Shown here in pieces: positions 4,401 to 5,532 of a stretch of DNA of 5,532 nt. Position 1 is the stretch's first letter. Each line of letters starts with the position of its first letter. The position numbers and the translations under genes were made by a program. This stretch comes from Spirochaetaceae bacterium (lineage in GTDB: Bacteria; Spirochaetota; Spirochaetia; B11-G9): assembly GCA_030633365.1 (NCBI GenBank), contig DAOVSY010000209.1:1-5532 (forward strand). The letters run 5' to 3'. Under the pieces are notes generated by a model. That model made no database searches. It worked only from the letters and a program-made list of their open reading frames with translations, and was not told where the DNA came from.

Positions 4401-5465
4401 ATGATAAAAAAACTAGAATCTATAGTCGTAAAATGTGCAGAACTTGAAAAAGAGTTAGCTGACCCTGATATTATGAAAAATATGGATCATTATAAAAAAG
4501 TTATGCAGAAATACAGTCATATAAAAGAAACAACAAATCTATATGAACAATTTAAATCTATCTTAGATGAAGTTGAAGGTGCAAAGTCTCTTATAGCAGA
4601 GGAAAGTGATCCAGAAATGAAAGAGATGGCTAAGGAAGAATTAATTGGTCTGGAAGAAAAAAGTGGAAAAATAGAGCAGGAGTTAAAACTCCTTCTTGTT
4701 CCTAAAGATCCCATGGATGGGAAAAATATAATAATGGAAATACGTGCCGGTACAGGAGGGGATGAAGCAGCGCTTTTTGCGGCAGACCTTTACAGAATGT
4801 ATACGCGTTTTGCAGAAACCTATAAATGGAAAACTGAAGTAATGTCTACCAACGAAATTGGCATAGGCGGATTTAAAGAAATTGCTTTTTCCATTTCAGG
4901 AAAAGAAGTCTATGGAACCCTTAGGTATGAAAGTGGTGTTCATCGTGTTCAAAGAGTGCCAGCTACTGAATCCGGAGGGAGAGTCCACACCTCTGCTGTA
5001 ACAGTTGCTGTACTTCCGGAAGCAGAAGAAACAGACATACAGATTAAAAATGAAGAGATAAAGATAGATGTTTACAGATCATCAGGGCCCGGAGGGCAAA
5101 GTGTAAATACTACAGATTCTGCAGTACGTCTTACTCACCTGCCAACAGGGCTTGTAGTTACATGTCAGGATGAAAAATCACAAATTAAAAACAAGGCAAA
5201 AGCATTCAGAGTGCTCAGGGCAAGATTATATGAGGCTGATGCTGAAAAAAAGGCACAGGAGCGTTCAGAAAACCGTAAAAGCCAGGTTGGCAGCGGAGAC
5301 AGATCAGAAAGAATAAGAACCTACAATTATCCTCAGAACAGAGTAACAGATCATAGAATAAATCTAACTCTATATAAACTGGAATATGTTATGCAGGGAG
5401 ATATGATTGAGCTTATAAATGGTCTCCAGTTTTCAGCGAACCAGGAAGCTCTTCAGGAAGGATGA
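4401..5465 (+). CDS. prfA: Peptide chain release factor 1 (RF1)
   Basis: A 354-residue class I release factor, close to the usual length of about 360. It recognises UAA and UAG in the ribosomal A site and triggers peptidyl-tRNA hydrolysis. The helical N-terminal domain spans about 1-100, followed by [16 protein letters not shown] (112-127). The stop-codon-reading tripeptide is PAT (187-189, in [11 protein letters not shown]), which marks RF1; RF2 would have SPF. The catalytic loop is [14 protein letters not shown] with GGQ at 231-233, followed by the conserved LTHLPTG and [14 protein letters not shown]-terminal motifs [27 protein letters not shown] are intact. The ATG at 4401 fits the family N-terminus; GAGGAG 12 bases upstream is rather distant, so coupling to the preceding miniprotein may help initiation. 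The next gene, prmC, overlaps its stop by four bases. Confidence 0.97.
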   Translation: MIKKLESIVVKCAELEKELADPDIMKNMDHYKKVMQKYSHIKETTNLYEQFKSILDEVEGAKSLIAEESDPEMKEMAKEELIGLEEKSGKIEQELKLLLVPKDPMDGKNIIMEIRAGTGGDEAALFAADLYRMYTRFAETYKWKTEVMSTNEIGIGGFKEIAFSISGKEVYGTLRYESGVHRVQRVPATESGGRVHTSAVTVAVLPEAEETDIQIKNEEIKIDVYRSSGPGGQSVNTTDSAVRLTHLPTGLVVTCQDEKSQIKNKAKAFRVLRARLYEADAEKKAQERSENRKSQVGSGDRSERIRTYNYPQNRVTDHRINLTLYKLEYVMQGDMIELINGLQFSANQEALQEG

Positions 5466-5532
5466 GAAGAATAAGAGAAGTCCTTACAGAGGGGACTTCA
5501 TTACTTAAGAATTCGGATTCAACATTGGAAAC
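5462..5532 (+). CDS. prmC: PrmC (HemK) release factor glutamine methyltransferase, N-terminal fragment
   Basis: ATG at 5462 overlaps the prfA TGA (ATGA), with AGGAAGG immediately before it. Only 23 codons plus two bases lie in the window, beginning [16 protein letters not shown], which matches the usual PrmC N-terminus (a helical substrate-binding domain starting with an I-R-E-x-L pattern). PrmC methylates the Gln of GGQ (here Gln233 of RF1) using S-adenosylmethionine. The classic prfA-prmC order and the four-base overlap support the call; the catalytic NPPY motif lies outside the window. Confidence 0.85.
   Translation, partial: MRRIREVLTEGTSLLKNSDSTLE

Overview
The window is AT-rich bacterial DNA with tightly packed genes on both strands. 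It probably comes from a spirochaete (Spirochaetota). The support is indirect: the exported PpiC protein has a signal peptide ending LFAGGKKEE, a style common in spirochaetal exported proteins; the Trx belongs to a long-N-terminus type; and there is a Gram-negative-style outer-membrane protein. No rRNA or tRNA is present to settle the taxonomy.

Left part (1-1764). A truncated outer-membrane-type beta protein runs leftwards off the window. Upstream of it is a 316-bp gap holding two 53-bp direct repeats, then a near-perfect operator-like palindrome, and then a divergently transcribed TetR regulator. TetR converges on a thioredoxin gene.

Middle (1393-3464, minus strand). A VOC/glyoxalase-fold protein, an exported parvulin-type peptidyl-prolyl isomerase and the thioredoxin lie in the same direction. 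VOC and thioredoxin each have a good sigma70-like promoter of their own, so this is probably not a single operon. The two downstream products point to protein folding and redox upkeep, the first of them in the envelope.

Right part (3577-5532, plus strand). A rhomboid intramembrane protease is followed by a 55-residue four-cysteine protein, prfA (release factor 1) and the start of prmC (the methyltransferase that modifies the GGQ glutamine of RF1). The small protein, prfA and prmC are nearly contiguous or overlapping and look translationally coupled.

The most unusual structure is a family of short modular hairpin repeats sitting immediately upstream of the Shine-Dalgarno of two minus-strand genes (486-633 and 1773-1858). 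Each body begins CTG(G/T)TCG and ends CTA, and is bracketed by AGG, the gene-proximal AGG being part of the Shine-Dalgarno itself. This looks like a small mobile or regulatory element that inserts at ribosome binding sites and regenerates them. Other points of interest are two apparently leaderless genes (tetR and rhomboid), the uncharacterised Cys miniprotein coupled to prfA, and a thioredoxin with a WCQPC active site.
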